A stretch of 64,000 nt of DNA from Rhodanobacter sp. (GTDB taxonomy: Bacteria; Pseudomonadota; Gammaproteobacteria; Xanthomonadales; Rhodanobacteraceae): contig JANJTA010000036.1 in assembly GCA_024711345.1 (NCBI GenBank), positions 1 to 64,000 of the forward strand, written 5' to 3'. A program made the translations under genes and the position numbers. The notes beneath the pieces were generated by a model that had not been told where the DNA came from, did no database searches, and worked only from the letters and a program-made list of their open reading frames with translations. The stretch's first letter is position 1; every line of letters starts with the position of its first letter. Below, piece by piece: positions 54,113 to 62,821 of this stretch.

Positions 54113-54755
54113 GGCGAAAGCTCAGGTTGATGCGGCACTCGCCCAGCGCGGCGTGATGGTTCGGCTTCAGCGGCAGCACACCGTGGAAGCGCAATCGCGC
54201 CGCGCCACCCCACACCACCACGTCGCCATGCGTCAGCGGCACGCGCTGCACCGGGTCGGTGCGGCGCAGGCCGCCGAACAGGAACACCGCCGGAATGCCC
54301 AGCGACACCGACACGATCGGCAGCCCGAGGTCACGTTCGTCACGATCCTGATGCAGGCTGAGTCGGGTGCCGGGTTCGTAGCGGTTGAGCAGGCAAGCAT
54401 CCGGCACGAAGCCGGGGAAGCCGGCGCGCGCGGCGGCGGCCACGGCCAGCCGCATGCACGCCGGCGGCAACGGCGGCCACGGCTGGCCGCTGTCCGGGTC
54501 GATCGGATCGTAGCGATAGCCGCGGCGGTCGCTGACCCAACCCCGTGGCCCGGCATTGGTCATTGCTACCGACATGCGCAGGCCACCGGGCGTGACCAGG
54601 TGGCGGAACGGCGCCTGCGCCACGATCGCCGACACCGCCTGCAGCAACGCCGATTCTTCCGCCAGCGCAAAGCCGCGCAGCACCACCGCGCCATCGCCCA
54701 GCGGCTCGTCCCGGCGGGGCGCCTGGCTGGCGCCGAACAGGTCGGTGGTAATCAT
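54102..54755 (-). CDS. alkB: DNA oxidative demethylase AlkB
   Basis: AlkB oxidatively removes methyl groups from 1-methyladenine and 3-methylcytosine using Fe(II) and 2-oxoglutarate. The 217-residue protein carries H135-x-D137 (LSLHQDRDE), H191 (RLRFHGVLPL) and the R208-x-N210-x-x-x-R214 signature, each four higher than in E. coli. It shares four bases with the upstream oxygenase gene and eleven with alkA. Confidence 0.96.
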   Translation of the reverse strand: MITTDLFGASQAPRRDEPLGDGAVVLRGFALAEESALLQAVSAIVAQAPFRHLVTPGGLRMSVAMTNAGPRGWVSDRRGYRYDPIDPDSGQPWPPLPPACMRLAVAAAARAGFPGFVPDACLLNRYEPGTRLSLHQDRDERDLGLPIVSVSLGIPAVFLFGGLRRTDPVQRVPLTHGDVVVWGGAARLRFHGVLPLKPNHHAALGECRINLSFRRAG

Positions 54756-55483
54756 GCGGCGTCGTGGAAGATGATGCCGAGCGTGTGGCGGCAGCCGTCG
54801 CGCACGCGACTGACACCGTGGCGCAGGTTCACCCGGTAGCTGCCGCGCGTGCCTTGCACCGGCCGCTGGTGCACCGCGAACAGCACCGCATCGCCCTGGC
54901 GCAGCGGCACCACTTCGGCGCGCGACTGCATGCGCGGGCGCTGCTCGGTCAGCACGAATTCGCCGCCGCTGAAATCCCGCCCCGGCGCGGACAGCAGCAC
55001 GGCCAGCTGCAGCGGAAATACCTGCCCGCCGTACAGGTCCTGGTGCAGGCAGTTGTAGTCGCCGGGGCCGTACTGCAGCAGCAGCGGGGTGGGGCGTTGC
55101 TGGCCGGCGGCATGGCAGCGGGCGATGAACTCGGCATGCGTGGCCGGGTAGCGCACGGCCAGCCCCATCGCCGCGTTCCAGCGGTTGGCGACAGGTGCCA
55201 GCAGCGGATAAACCGCATGGCGCAGGCCGGCCACCAGGTCGGGCAAGGGGTAATCGAAATAGCGGTACTCGCCACGGCCGAAACCGTGGCGGCCCATCAC
55301 CACGCGGCTGCGGAAGCGTTCGTCGTCCGCGTACATGCCGGCGAGTGCCATGCACTCTGGCGGCGACAGGAGGGCTTCCAGCGTCGCGCAGCCGCATGCA
55401 TCGAGTTCATCGCCGATGCCGGCCCAGTCGTACGCCTGCAGCCGCGCACCGATGTCGAGGGCAGGGCGCAGCTGTGCATTCAT
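54752..55483 (-). CDS. 2OG-Fe(II) oxygenase in the ada operon
   Basis: The 243-residue protein has a prolyl-4-hydroxylase-like core: NCLHQDLYGGQVFPLQ (H147, D149) and AVHQRPVQGTRGSYRVNLRH with distal H205 and the 2-oxoglutarate-binding Arg. The N-terminal 100 residues have no recognised domain. It overlaps ada by 4 bases and alkB by 4, so it is co-translated with alkylation-repair enzymes; a repair or regulatory hydroxylase role is plausible but unproven. Confidence 0.85.
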   Translation of the reverse strand: MNAQLRPALDIGARLQAYDWAGIGDELDACGCATLEALLSPPECMALAGMYADDERFRSRVVMGRHGFGRGEYRYFDYPLPDLVAGLRHAVYPLLAPVANRWNAAMGLAVRYPATHAEFIARCHAAGQQRPTPLLLQYGPGDYNCLHQDLYGGQVFPLQLAVLLSAPGRDFSGGEFVLTEQRPRMQSRAEVVPLRQGDAVLFAVHQRPVQGTRGSYRVNLRHGVSRVRDGCRHTLGIIFHDAA

Positions 55484-56556
55484 GCCTGCGCCTCGCGTTC
55501 CAGCAATGCGCGTTTGCGCGGCACGCCCCAGCGGTAGCCGGACAGGCCACCGTCATTGCGCACCACGCGATGGCACGGGATCGCCACCGCCAGCAGGTTG
55601 CTGGCGCAGGCCTGGGCTACCGCGCGCGCCGCCGTGGGCGCGCCGATGCGCCGCGCGATGTCGCCGTAGCTGGCGGTGCTTCCCGCCGGAATCTCGCGCA
55701 GCGCTTGCCACACCCGCTGCTGGAACGCGGTGCCGCGCACATCCAGCGGCAAGTCCAGCCCCAGGGCGGGCGCCTCGACGAAGCCGACCACCTGCGCCAC
55801 CACGCGTTCGTAATCGCGGTCGCCGCCGATCAACCGGGCCTTGGGAAAGCGATCCTGCAACTCGCGCGCGAGCGCGTCCGGGTCATCGCCCAGCAGGATC
55901 GCGCACACGCCGCGTCCGCTCTGCGCCACCAGGATCGCGCCCAGCGAACAGGCGCCGATGGCGAAGCGGATCTCGCTGTCGGTACCGCCGGCGCGGTAGC
56001 TGGAAGGCGTCATGCCCAGCACCTGGTCGGCGTTTTCGTAGAAGCGGCTGCTGGCGTTGTAGCCGGCGTCGAAGATCGCCTCGGTCACCGAGGCACCGCG
56101 CTCCAGCTTGCTGCGCAGGCGACGGTTGCGATGCGCTGCGGCGTACTGCTTCGGGGTTACCCCGGTGGCCGCCTTGAACACGCGGTGAAAATGGAACGGG
56201 CTGAGGCCGCTCGGCCTGGCCAGCTGTTCCAGCGTCGGGGCGGTCTCGGCCTGCTCGATCGCGCGGCAGGCAGCGGTGACCATGGCCGCCTGCTGCTGCG
56301 CCAGCGATGGCTGGTCGGGCCGGCAGCGCTTGCACGGGCGAAAGCCGGCGCGCTCCGCTTCGGCGGCGGTGGCGTGGAAGGCGACGTTCTCCGGCCGGGC
56401 CGCTCGTGCGGCGCAGGACGGGCGGCAGTACACGCCGGTGCTGCGCACCGAGTAGAAAAAGCTGCCGTCGGCGTGCGCGTCGCGCGTCTGTACCGCGACC
56501 CAGCGCGGGTCGGCCAGGGTGGCGGCGCGTGCCGCCTGTTTGTCGAAGGTATGCAT
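55480..56556 (-). CDS. ada: Bifunctional Ada: methyltransferase and transcriptional activator
   Basis: The 358-residue Ada has an N-terminal zinc domain with C44, C48, C75, C78 (GVYCRPSC and FRPCKRC), where C44 takes methyl from phosphotriesters; an AraC-type helix-turn-helix (about 95-190); and a C-terminal O6-alkylguanine methyltransferase domain with acceptor C328 in AIPCHRVV. Methylated Ada should activate its own operon. GGAAG precedes the ATG and a GATAAT -10 lies at 56574-56579; a clear Ada box was not identified. Confidence 0.96.
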   Translation of the reverse strand: MHTFDKQAARAATLADPRWVAVQTRDAHADGSFFYSVRSTGVYCRPSCAARAARPENVAFHATAAEAERAGFRPCKRCRPDQPSLAQQQAAMVTAACRAIEQAETAPTLEQLARPSGLSPFHFHRVFKAATGVTPKQYAAAHRNRRLRSKLERGASVTEAIFDAGYNASSRFYENADQVLGMTPSSYRAGGTDSEIRFAIGACSLGAILVAQSGRGVCAILLGDDPDALARELQDRFPKARLIGGDRDYERVVAQVVGFVEAPALGLDLPLDVRGTAFQQRVWQALREIPAGSTASYGDIARRIGAPTAARAVAQACASNLLAVAIPCHRVVRNDGGLSGYRWGVPRKRALLEREAQA

Positions 56557-56692
56557 GGCTGTTCTTCCGTCGGATTATCGCTCAAGGCGCAATCTACGGA
56601 CCGTCAGCCGCCGCGGCACTCCGGGTCTTGCGGTCGAATCGACGCGGGGCCACGCCGGCTTGCGCCGGCGGGGCCCCGACCGCCTGCGAGGC

Positions 56693-57394
56693 TCAGGGCG
56701 CGGTGTCCACCAGCACCAGCTCGGCATCCTCGATCGCGGTGACGTGCAGCGTGGTCTCGTCACGGATCGCCGCGCCGTCGCGGGCGTCCAGCTTCACGCC
56801 GTTGACGTCCACCTTGCCGGTGGCCGGCACCAGATAGGCATAGCGGCCACGCTCCAGCGCATACGCGACGCTTTCGCCGGCCTTCAGCGTGGCGCCCAGC
56901 ACGCGCGCGTTGGTGCGCAGCGGCAGGGCCTCGGCGTCTTCCTTGAAACCGCTGGCCAGCGCCACGAAGCGGCCCGAACGATCCCCCTTGGGGAACGGCC
57001 GCGCGCCCCACGACGGCGGCTGGCCGTTCTCGTCGGGGATGATCCAGATCTGGAAGATGCGCGTGATGACGTTCTCGCGGTTGTACTCGCTATGGGTGAT
57101 GCCGGTGCCGGCGCTCATCACCTGCACGTCGCCGGCCTCGGTGCGACCGGCGTTGCCCAGGCTGTCCTGGTGGCTGATCGCACCTTCGCGCACGTAGGTG
57201 ATGATCTCCATGTCCGCATGCGGATGCGGCGGAAAGCCGGTCTGCGGCGCGATGGTGTCGTCGTTCCACACGCGCAGCGCACCCCAGCCCATGCGATTGG
57301 CGTCGTGGTAGCCGGCGAACGAAAAGTGGTGCTTCGCGTTGAGCCAGCCATGGTCGGCTCCGCCCAGGCGGTCGAAGGGTCTGCGTTCGATCAT
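56693..57394 (-). CDS. Pirin family protein
   Basis: The 233-residue bicupin has the pirin metal site H57, H59 (PHPHADMEIITYV), H101 and E103 (GTGITHSEYN), and N-terminal HHFSFAGYHD. Bacterial pirins such as YhhW act as quercetinase-like dioxygenases or redox-sensitive regulators; the role here is not known. GAGGAG before ATG 57394 sets the start. It follows ada's promoter region and is a separate unit. Confidence 0.93.
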   Translation of the reverse strand: MIERRPFDRLGGADHGWLNAKHHFSFAGYHDANRMGWGALRVWNDDTIAPQTGFPPHPHADMEIITYVREGAISHQDSLGNAGRTEAGDVQVMSAGTGITHSEYNRENVITRIFQIWIIPDENGQPPSWGARPFPKGDRSGRFVALASGFKEDAEALPLRTNARVLGATLKAGESVAYALERGRYAYLVPATGKVDVNGVKLDARDGAAIRDETTLHVTAIEDAELVLVDTAP

Positions 57395-57513
57395 GGCCTT
57401 GCTCCTCATGCTTGATCGCGCCGGATGGCGCCTGTCCCCAAGATAAGGCTACGCAGGGGTGCCTGAAACCGGCGCGAAGGAAACGGATTGTCGCCGTTCC
57501 GGCGCCAGTGGAT

Positions 57514-59094
57514 TCACCAGTCGGTCGGACGGTAATCCTTCAGGAACTGGCCCCACACGTGCTCGCCGGTGTTGATGCCGTGGATGATAGGGTCGACGAT
57601 GCGCGCGGCGCCGTCGACGATGTCCAGCGGCGGGTGGAAGCGTTCCTCGCGCACCTTCTTCGCCGCCAGCTCGGCCGGGTCCTCGTCGGTGACCCAGCCG
57701 GTGTCGACGCTGTTCATGTGGATGCCGTCGTTGTGGTAATCCGTGGCGGAAGTGCGCGTCATCATGTTCAGCGCGGCCTTGGCCATGTTGGTGTGCGGGT
57801 GGCGGCTGGTCTTGAAGCTGCGGTAGAACTGGCCTTCCATCGCCGACACGTTGACGATGTGCTTGTCGCGCTCGTCCGTGCGCAGCATCAGCGGCTTGAG
57901 GCGCGCGTTGAGGATGAATGGCGCGATCGCGTTCACCAGCTGCACCTCCAGCAGTTCCACCGACGGCACCTCGGCCATCAGCAACCGCCACGAGTTGCGC
58001 TGGCGCAGGTCGACCTGCTGCAGGTCCTGGTCCAGCCGCCCCTCGGGGAACAGGTGGCTCTGCGCCAGCAGCTCTTCCGGCAGCAGCGGCAGCTGCGACA
58101 GCTCGGCGGCGCGGGTCAGGCCGGCCAGTTGCGAAGCGCGGTTGGCCAGCGCGCTGCCGCCGGGCAGGATCTCTGCGCCGCGCAGGCCTTCGTAATGGCC
58201 GACCAACCGGCGCACATGCTCGGGCAGTTCATGCAGCGCGGTGGTTTCGCCTTCCATCATGTGCGCATAGAACTCCGGCGGCCGGCGCACGGTCTGGCAG
58301 GCGTTGTTGATGATGAAGTCCAGCCGCGGCCGCGTCGCCACCAGTTCCTGGCAGAACGCCTCCACGCTGGGCGTGTGGCGCAGGTCCAGGCCGTAGACCT
58401 GCAGGCGGTGGCCCCAGTCGGCGAAGTCCGGCTCGGCCGCGTAGCGCGCCGCCGAATCGCGCGGGAAGCGCGTGGTGACGATCAGCTCGGCGCCGCAGCG
58501 CAGCAGCTTGAGGCCGGCCTGGTAGCCGATCTTCACGCGGCCGCCAGTGAGCAGCGCCACCCGGCCGCGCAGGTCGGCCAGCTCGCCGCGCTTGGCGTAA
58601 TTGAACGCCGCGCACTCCGGGCACAGCTGGTCGTAGAAGAAGTGGATGGCGGCGTACTTGCGCTTGCACACGTAGCAGTGCTTCGGCTCGACCGACTCGC
58701 GCGGCTGCGCGGCGTCTTCCGCCGGCGGCACGTCGTGCGGCAGGAAGCCTTCCGGCGCAAACACGTTGGGCGTGGTGAACACCGGCTTGCGGCGCAGGGT
58801 GCGGATACCGGTCTGGTTCAGCACGGCGTCCTCGGCCGCCAGCTTCGAGGCGTGGCGCGCCTTCTCGGCGGCCTTCAGCCTGATCCGGCGCGCCGCCGGA
58901 TCAGGGTGGTAGAGCTGCGCCACGGCCTGGTGCAGGCGCTGGCGATCCTCGGCCGGAAGCTGGTCCAGCAATTGCCGGTCGGTCGCCACCGATTCCAGCA
59001 ATGCCGCGGCGTCGCGCAGGCGTTCCAGCAGGTCGGCGCCCGCAAGATCGAGCTGGGGCGTAGGGGCAGGTACGGTCGTCAAGAGCTCATCCAT
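57514..59094 (-). CDS. SDR oxidoreductase with N-terminal helical region and zinc ribbon
   Basis: The 526-residue protein is unusually long for an SDR. Residues 1-120 are helical and charged; CYVCKRKYAAIHFFYDQLCP plus ECAAFN gives a CxxC-N13-CxxC ribbon near 165; the SDR domain follows (RVALLTGGRVKIGYQAGLKL, DFIINNACQTVRR, NVSAMEGQFY then TNMAKAALNMMTR), where the usual GxxxGxG and YxxxK motifs are altered (GGRVKIG; the Tyr is not clear). It ends YRPTDW. Function unknown; related long SDRs exist in other bacteria and eukaryotic microbes. Confidence 0.82.
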   Translation of the reverse strand: MDELLTTVPAPTPQLDLAGADLLERLRDAAALLESVATDRQLLDQLPAEDRQRLHQAVAQLYHPDPAARRIRLKAAEKARHASKLAAEDAVLNQTGIRTLRRKPVFTTPNVFAPEGFLPHDVPPAEDAAQPRESVEPKHCYVCKRKYAAIHFFYDQLCPECAAFNYAKRGELADLRGRVALLTGGRVKIGYQAGLKLLRCGAELIVTTRFPRDSAARYAAEPDFADWGHRLQVYGLDLRHTPSVEAFCQELVATRPRLDFIINNACQTVRRPPEFYAHMMEGETTALHELPEHVRRLVGHYEGLRGAEILPGGSALANRASQLAGLTRAAELSQLPLLPEELLAQSHLFPEGRLDQDLQQVDLRQRNSWRLLMAEVPSVELLEVQLVNAIAPFILNARLKPLMLRTDERDKHIVNVSAMEGQFYRSFKTSRHPHTNMAKAALNMMTRTSATDYHNDGIHMNSVDTGWVTDEDPAELAAKKVREERFHPPLDIVDGAARIVDPIIHGINTGEHVWGQFLKDYRPTDW

Positions 59095-59317
59095 TGTCGT
59101 AGGGCAGGCCGGGTGCGTGGCCAGCCGCCTATTTTGCCTGTTTCCCGCCCCGGCCCGGGAAGCGCCGGCGCAGCCAAGCAAAATCGGAGTTCGATTATTG
59201 CGCAGCAGTGCACGTTTTCATGGCGCGACTAATGCAAGAGTGGCGCCGTGGCCGTCCAGGCGGGACGGCGTGCGCGGTACCCGGGCGAGGCGGTGCGACA
59301 GAGTCGAGCATCGCGGC

Positions 59318-59342
59318 AGCCTTTCAGCGACAAAGGCTTTTT
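59318..59342 (+). promoter_or_regulatory. Hairpin covering the ribosome-binding site
   Basis: AGCCTTT (59318-59324) and AAAGGCT (59332-59338) form a 7-bp stem followed by five Ts that end directly at the GTG of the next gene. The AAAGG of the ribosome-binding site lies in the stem. It may act as an attenuator or a translation-blocking hairpin, or be chance. Confidence 0.4.
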
Positions 59343-60422
59343 GTGAGTGTGTCGACCCCTGCAAGTGCGCGCGTGAGAGAGGCCGTCGAGGCCAGAGCTG
59401 TTGCTGTTTCCTCCGTCGAGACCTTGCTGGGCGACCTGCCCACCGCGCACCGCGCGCTGCCGATCGGCCACCGGATCGCCGGGCAGGGTTGTCATGGCAC
59501 CCAGGCATCCCTCCAGTCGGGCAGCGCCAGGGCGGCGGCTCGCGTGCGTTTCATCTATTTCGCGCGAAACGAGGCCGATCAGCGGCTTGACTGTCATCGG
59601 CACCTGGTCGTGGCCGAGATCCTGCTGGGTCGGGTGCTTGCCGCCCACGCCGCCGGCCTGCGGCCGATGGCCCCGGCGCTCGACTACGCCGCCGAGGCGT
59701 GCGTCGCCTTGCGACCGCCGCATGGCATGTTCCACCCGGCCACGCTGGAGTACCGCCGCTGGTACCGCGCCGACGGCACGACGCGCACGCAGCCGCTGAC
59801 CCGCGAGGCGCTCTCGCTGCGGCTGGCCGCCGACGAAAACCTGTCGATGAAGGAGGCGCGGGCCCGCGTCGCGTGCCGTTCGCGCGCGCTGCCGGCCGCC
59901 GACCAGGCCTGGCTGATCGACCGCCGCAGCACTCCGCTGGCGCGCCGCCCGCTCAACCAGGCCGAATACCTTGCGCTGGCCGCAGCCCTCGACGGCATCT
60001 GGGACGCCTCGGGCGGCAGCTCGCACGTGGAGTGCGTGAACCGGCGCATCGTGTTGCGCGTGGTTGCCGCACTGGGCAGCCTGCTCGACGAGTACGCCGC
60101 CTCGCCGTTCAAGGCTGCCGCGTTGAGCGAGGCCTTCAACGAGCACCATCTGGCCCACCTGCGCCAGAGCATCGAGGACTCGCGTCAGGCGGAATCCGCA
60201 TCGGGTGCCTTGCTGGCCGGCCCGAAGGCCTGGTTCGCCGCCAAGAGCGCGCGGATGCGCGCCGAGCATCAGATCGGCCTGGCCAAGTCGCCGGCGACCT
60301 TGCCCGCGATGCAGCTGTCCGGCCGTGCGCTGGTCGCGGTGGTTGGCGGCCGCCTGCACACGTTCGTGGATGGCCGGCGCCCCGGAGTACGTCCGGAGCC
60401 GACGCACGCCACCGTCGGCTGA
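59343..60422 (+). CDS. Conserved-looking hypothetical protein
   Basis: The frame of 359 codons has codon-position GC typical of the genome on this strand, whereas the overlapping leftward frame looks like a shadow. The sequence is helical and Ala/Arg-rich, with RFIYFARNEADQRLDCHRHL, WYRADGTTRTQPLTREALSL and ALDGIWDASGGSSHVECVNR, but no motif I recognise. I favour GTG 59343 (AAAGG 5 bases upstream); an ATG at 59208 is in frame. It stands alone. Confidence 0.62.
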   Translation: MSVSTPASARVREAVEARAVAVSSVETLLGDLPTAHRALPIGHRIAGQGCHGTQASLQSGSARAAARVRFIYFARNEADQRLDCHRHLVVAEILLGRVLAAHAAGLRPMAPALDYAAEACVALRPPHGMFHPATLEYRRWYRADGTTRTQPLTREALSLRLAADENLSMKEARARVACRSRALPAADQAWLIDRRSTPLARRPLNQAEYLALAAALDGIWDASGGSSHVECVNRRIVLRVVAALGSLLDEYAASPFKAAALSEAFNEHHLAHLRQSIEDSRQAESASGALLAGPKAWFAAKSARMRAEHQIGLAKSPATLPAMQLSGRALVAVVGGRLHTFVDGRRPGVRPEPTHATVG

Positions 60423-60452
60423 GCACTCCGCGGCGGGCGGACGCAGCGCGAC

Positions 60453-61454
60453 TCAGTGCACGTAGTTGAGCGCCAGCGCCGGCGTGATCGTGGTCGGTGT
60501 GTTGTGCCCGCCGGTGATGACACGAGTGCCGAACAGCACGCCCAGCGTGGGACTCCAGCTGTACTCGACCGCCGGTGCAAAGCCGAACGCCTCGCTGGAG
60601 CTCCCGTCCAGGCGCAAGGCAGGTGAACCTGCAGCGCCATCGCCGCGTACGCGGGCGCCGTGACTGCGCCGATAGGTCAGGTCCAGCGCCAGCACCCAGC
60701 GTCGACTGAGGCTGTATTCCCACGCGGCGTCGACGTAGAACGAACGCCCCGGTCGCGCGTGCCCGCGAAAACCCTCCGGCGTGCCGTAGACGCTGACGTC
60801 CTCGATCCGCGCCCGCGTCGAGAATGACTGCGCCACGTTGAAGCGCATGCGCAGGATGCGTCCGTTGGCCAGCCAGAAATAGGTTTGCGTGTTGAGCTGC
60901 AGCGTGGTGGTGGTGGCGCCGCTGCCCAGGCCATCGCCGGGCCGTCGGCCCAGCCGGTCGTACTTCCCGCTAGGCAGCGTCGCCTGCAGTTGCAGCGAGA
61001 TCGTGGGCCGCGAACTGCCCACCGGCACGTCGGTCAGCCGGCACTGCGCCTGCACGCTGACGTCACCCAGTCCGACGCCGCCGCTGTCGCCCGGCCCATC
61101 CACGCGGTTGTAGCCGAACACCGGCACCAGGCCGATGGTCAGCCGGTCGGTGAGCCCATACAGCATGTAGGTGAGCGAGCCGTAGCCGTCGGCGTGCGGC
61201 GAGGACACCTCATAGAGGTAAGGCTCGATCAGGAAGTGGCCCTGTGGCAGGGTGGCGGCGGAGTTGGCCAGCATCGGGCCGGTCCACCAGGCATCGTCCT
61301 GCGACTGCCGCGGTGGCGCTGGCGCGGCCGCGGCAGTGGCCGGGTTCGCGCCTTGCGCCATGGCGGCCAGCGGCAGCAGGCAGGCGGCTTGCGCGGCCCA
61401 TGCCAGCGGCCGCAGCCAACGGCGGGAGATTCCAGCAAGTGCCTGCATCGTCAT
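60453..61454 (-). CDS. Predicted outer-membrane transporter-like protein
   Basis: The 333-residue precursor has a signal peptide ending near AAMAQGA, a Pro/Ala linker, then alternating short amphipathic strands (FLIEPYLYEVSS, SLTYMLYGLTDRLTIGLVPVFGYN, LALDLTYRRSHG, VLFGTRVITGG) and an aromatic-containing C-terminal ALALNYVH, consistent with a beta-barrel. It resembles the phenol_MetA_deg/transporter family loosely. AGGA before ATG 61454 supports the start. Substrate unknown. Confidence 0.68.
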   Translation of the reverse strand: MTMQALAGISRRWLRPLAWAAQAACLLPLAAMAQGANPATAAAAPAPPRQSQDDAWWTGPMLANSAATLPQGHFLIEPYLYEVSSPHADGYGSLTYMLYGLTDRLTIGLVPVFGYNRVDGPGDSGGVGLGDVSVQAQCRLTDVPVGSSRPTISLQLQATLPSGKYDRLGRRPGDGLGSGATTTTLQLNTQTYFWLANGRILRMRFNVAQSFSTRARIEDVSVYGTPEGFRGHARPGRSFYVDAAWEYSLSRRWVLALDLTYRRSHGARVRGDGAAGSPALRLDGSSSEAFGFAPAVEYSWSPTLGVLFGTRVITGGHNTPTTITPALALNYVH

Positions 61455-62120
61455 GATTCGTCCTGTGTCTGCCCGTGAGGCACGCGCGCTACGCGCCCGC
61501 CGGCCTGTGCGCCTGCCGCGGCCGTGCATCACACGCCATTGCAACGTGCCGCGCCTGTGCCGGAAGTGCCGGCATCGCGGATTGGCCCGTCAGCATCGCG
61601 CCGACACGGCGGCCGCGCACCCCGTTTCTTGCGGCGCTCCATCGGGCGGGCAGGAGTTCGCGACTCGACACGCAAGGCTTTTTTGCCCGAGGGTGAATCG
61701 GTAGAGCTGCAGCGTTGATGCTTTTTTGCCCGCCGCCGAAGCAGGAAGCCGCAGCGCTGGGACTTCTTGCTCCGCTGCCGAGGCTACGGACTCCGCACGT
61801 GATGCTTTTTTGCTCATCGTGCGGAGTCGCGGACGGCAACGTTGATGCTTTTTTGCCCAGCGCCTGGACAAAAAGCCGGGGCGCCGGGGCTTTCTGCTCC
61901 GGCGTCGGAGCATGGAAGGGCAACGCCGAAGCTTTTTCGTCCGACGACGGGTCAAAGACACTCGCAGGCGGTGTTCTGCGCCTCACGCCAGAGGTCATGG
62001 GAGCCGCCGCAACGCCCCGGCACCGCCTACGCAGCGGAAAACGTCGGGCGTGGCCGGCAAAACGCGAGTGCCATCGCGTTTTCGCTGCGCTATGCTCGGC
62101 CGGTATTCCGGGGGGAATGG
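61455..62120. other. Gene-free divergent intergenic region
   Basis: This 666-base stretch between divergent genes holds no supported coding frame. It contains the tandem repeat described separately (61676-61945) and presumably promoters on both sides; TATGCT at 62091-62096 could be the -10 for the lipoprotein gene. A long leftward open frame across it changes repeat register and is not convincing. Confidence 0.55.
61676..61945. repeat. Tandem repeat, 42-43 bp period, T-tract core
   Basis: Seven degenerate units share a core near GATGCTTTTTTGCCC. Cores align with their first G at 61677, 61720, 61762, 61804, 61847, 61889 and 61931, so spacings are 43, 42, 42, 43, 42 and 42 bases, close to four helical turns. 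Units 3 and 6 are most diverged. Translated on the minus strand the repeats fall in all three frames, so the repeat is conserved as DNA, not protein. Confidence 0.75.
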
Positions 62121-62738
62121 ATGACCATGCAGCGCTGGCTGATTGCCGCCGCCATGACCTGCGTTGCCGCTACTGGCTGCAGCAAGGACGACGGGAAAGC
62201 AACATCGAGTACGCGCCGACCGCAACAGGCCGGCCAGGGCACCAACCCGCTGACCACCGCCGGCCATCTTGCCGGCATCGAGGTGGCGGGCCTGAGCGGC
62301 GACCAGCGCGCCGTGCAGGCGCACGTCGACGCGATGCACAGGAACCTGATGCGCGACATGCGCCTGGCCGATCCGGCGCGCCGCATTGACCTCGAAAACG
62401 CCCGTGCTGCCGTGCGCCCGCTGACCGGCGTGCAGTCCAGCGTCTGGATCGACCGCCAGAACCTGCTGGTGATGGTCGGCGGCAGCCAGTACCGCAGCAT
62501 GGCCATGATCGACCGCGTCTGCCTGGCGCTGGAACCGCTGGGCGACACGCTGGCCGTGGTGGTCAACCTGCAGGACGTGACGGCAACTACCTCGGAAGGC
62601 GCGGACACGTTGTCGCGCAACTGCCAGTTGGGGGCAGGGGAGCGAGCGATGTTGCAGCCGAAGCGGCAGGTGGATGTGCTGGATCCGGAGGTGCGGCGGG
62701 TGTTTCGGGCGCAGCAGGGAGCGCCTACTGATAAGTAA
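62121..62738 (+). CDS. Predicted lipoprotein of unknown function
   Basis: The 205-residue precursor has a lipoprotein signal (MTMQRWLIAAAMTCVAATGC, acylated C20) then a Ser/Arg/Gln linker and a mature domain with VRPLTGVQSSVWIDRQNLLV and IDRVCLALEPLGDTLAVVVN; two mature cysteines could pair. No enzyme motif is recognised. GGGGGA before ATG 62121 sets the start. The gene lies just after the tandem repeat. Confidence 0.78.
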   Translation: MTMQRWLIAAAMTCVAATGCSKDDGKATSSTRRPQQAGQGTNPLTTAGHLAGIEVAGLSGDQRAVQAHVDAMHRNLMRDMRLADPARRIDLENARAAVRPLTGVQSSVWIDRQNLLVMVGGSQYRSMAMIDRVCLALEPLGDTLAVVVNLQDVTATTSEGADTLSRNCQLGAGERAMLQPKRQVDVLDPEVRRVFRAQQGAPTDK

Positions 62739-62821
62739 AGGCATCTAACCTAAATATCGGTTTCGAGCGAAAGCAAATTCACCTTAAAGCCGGGTAAGTT
62801 AATCAACAAGGGAGTAAACCA

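Noticed and set aside
56557-56610. Ada box upstream of ada
   Set aside because: AAGGCGCAAT at 56584-56593 resembles part of an Ada box but is in the wrong orientation and lies between the -10 and the expected -35.
59229-60407. 392-residue leftward frame opposite the unknown gene
   Set aside because: Composition (Gly/Arg/Gln/His-rich) is that of a shadow; third-position GC supports the plus strand.
61676-61945. CRISPR array
   Set aside because: Units are degenerate, contiguous and share similarity over most of their length, with no unique spacers and no cas genes.
61489-61998. 169-codon leftward frame across the tandem repeat
   Set aside because: The repeats are read in all three frames along it, and it runs over the start of the outer-membrane protein gene; no ribosome-binding site seen.
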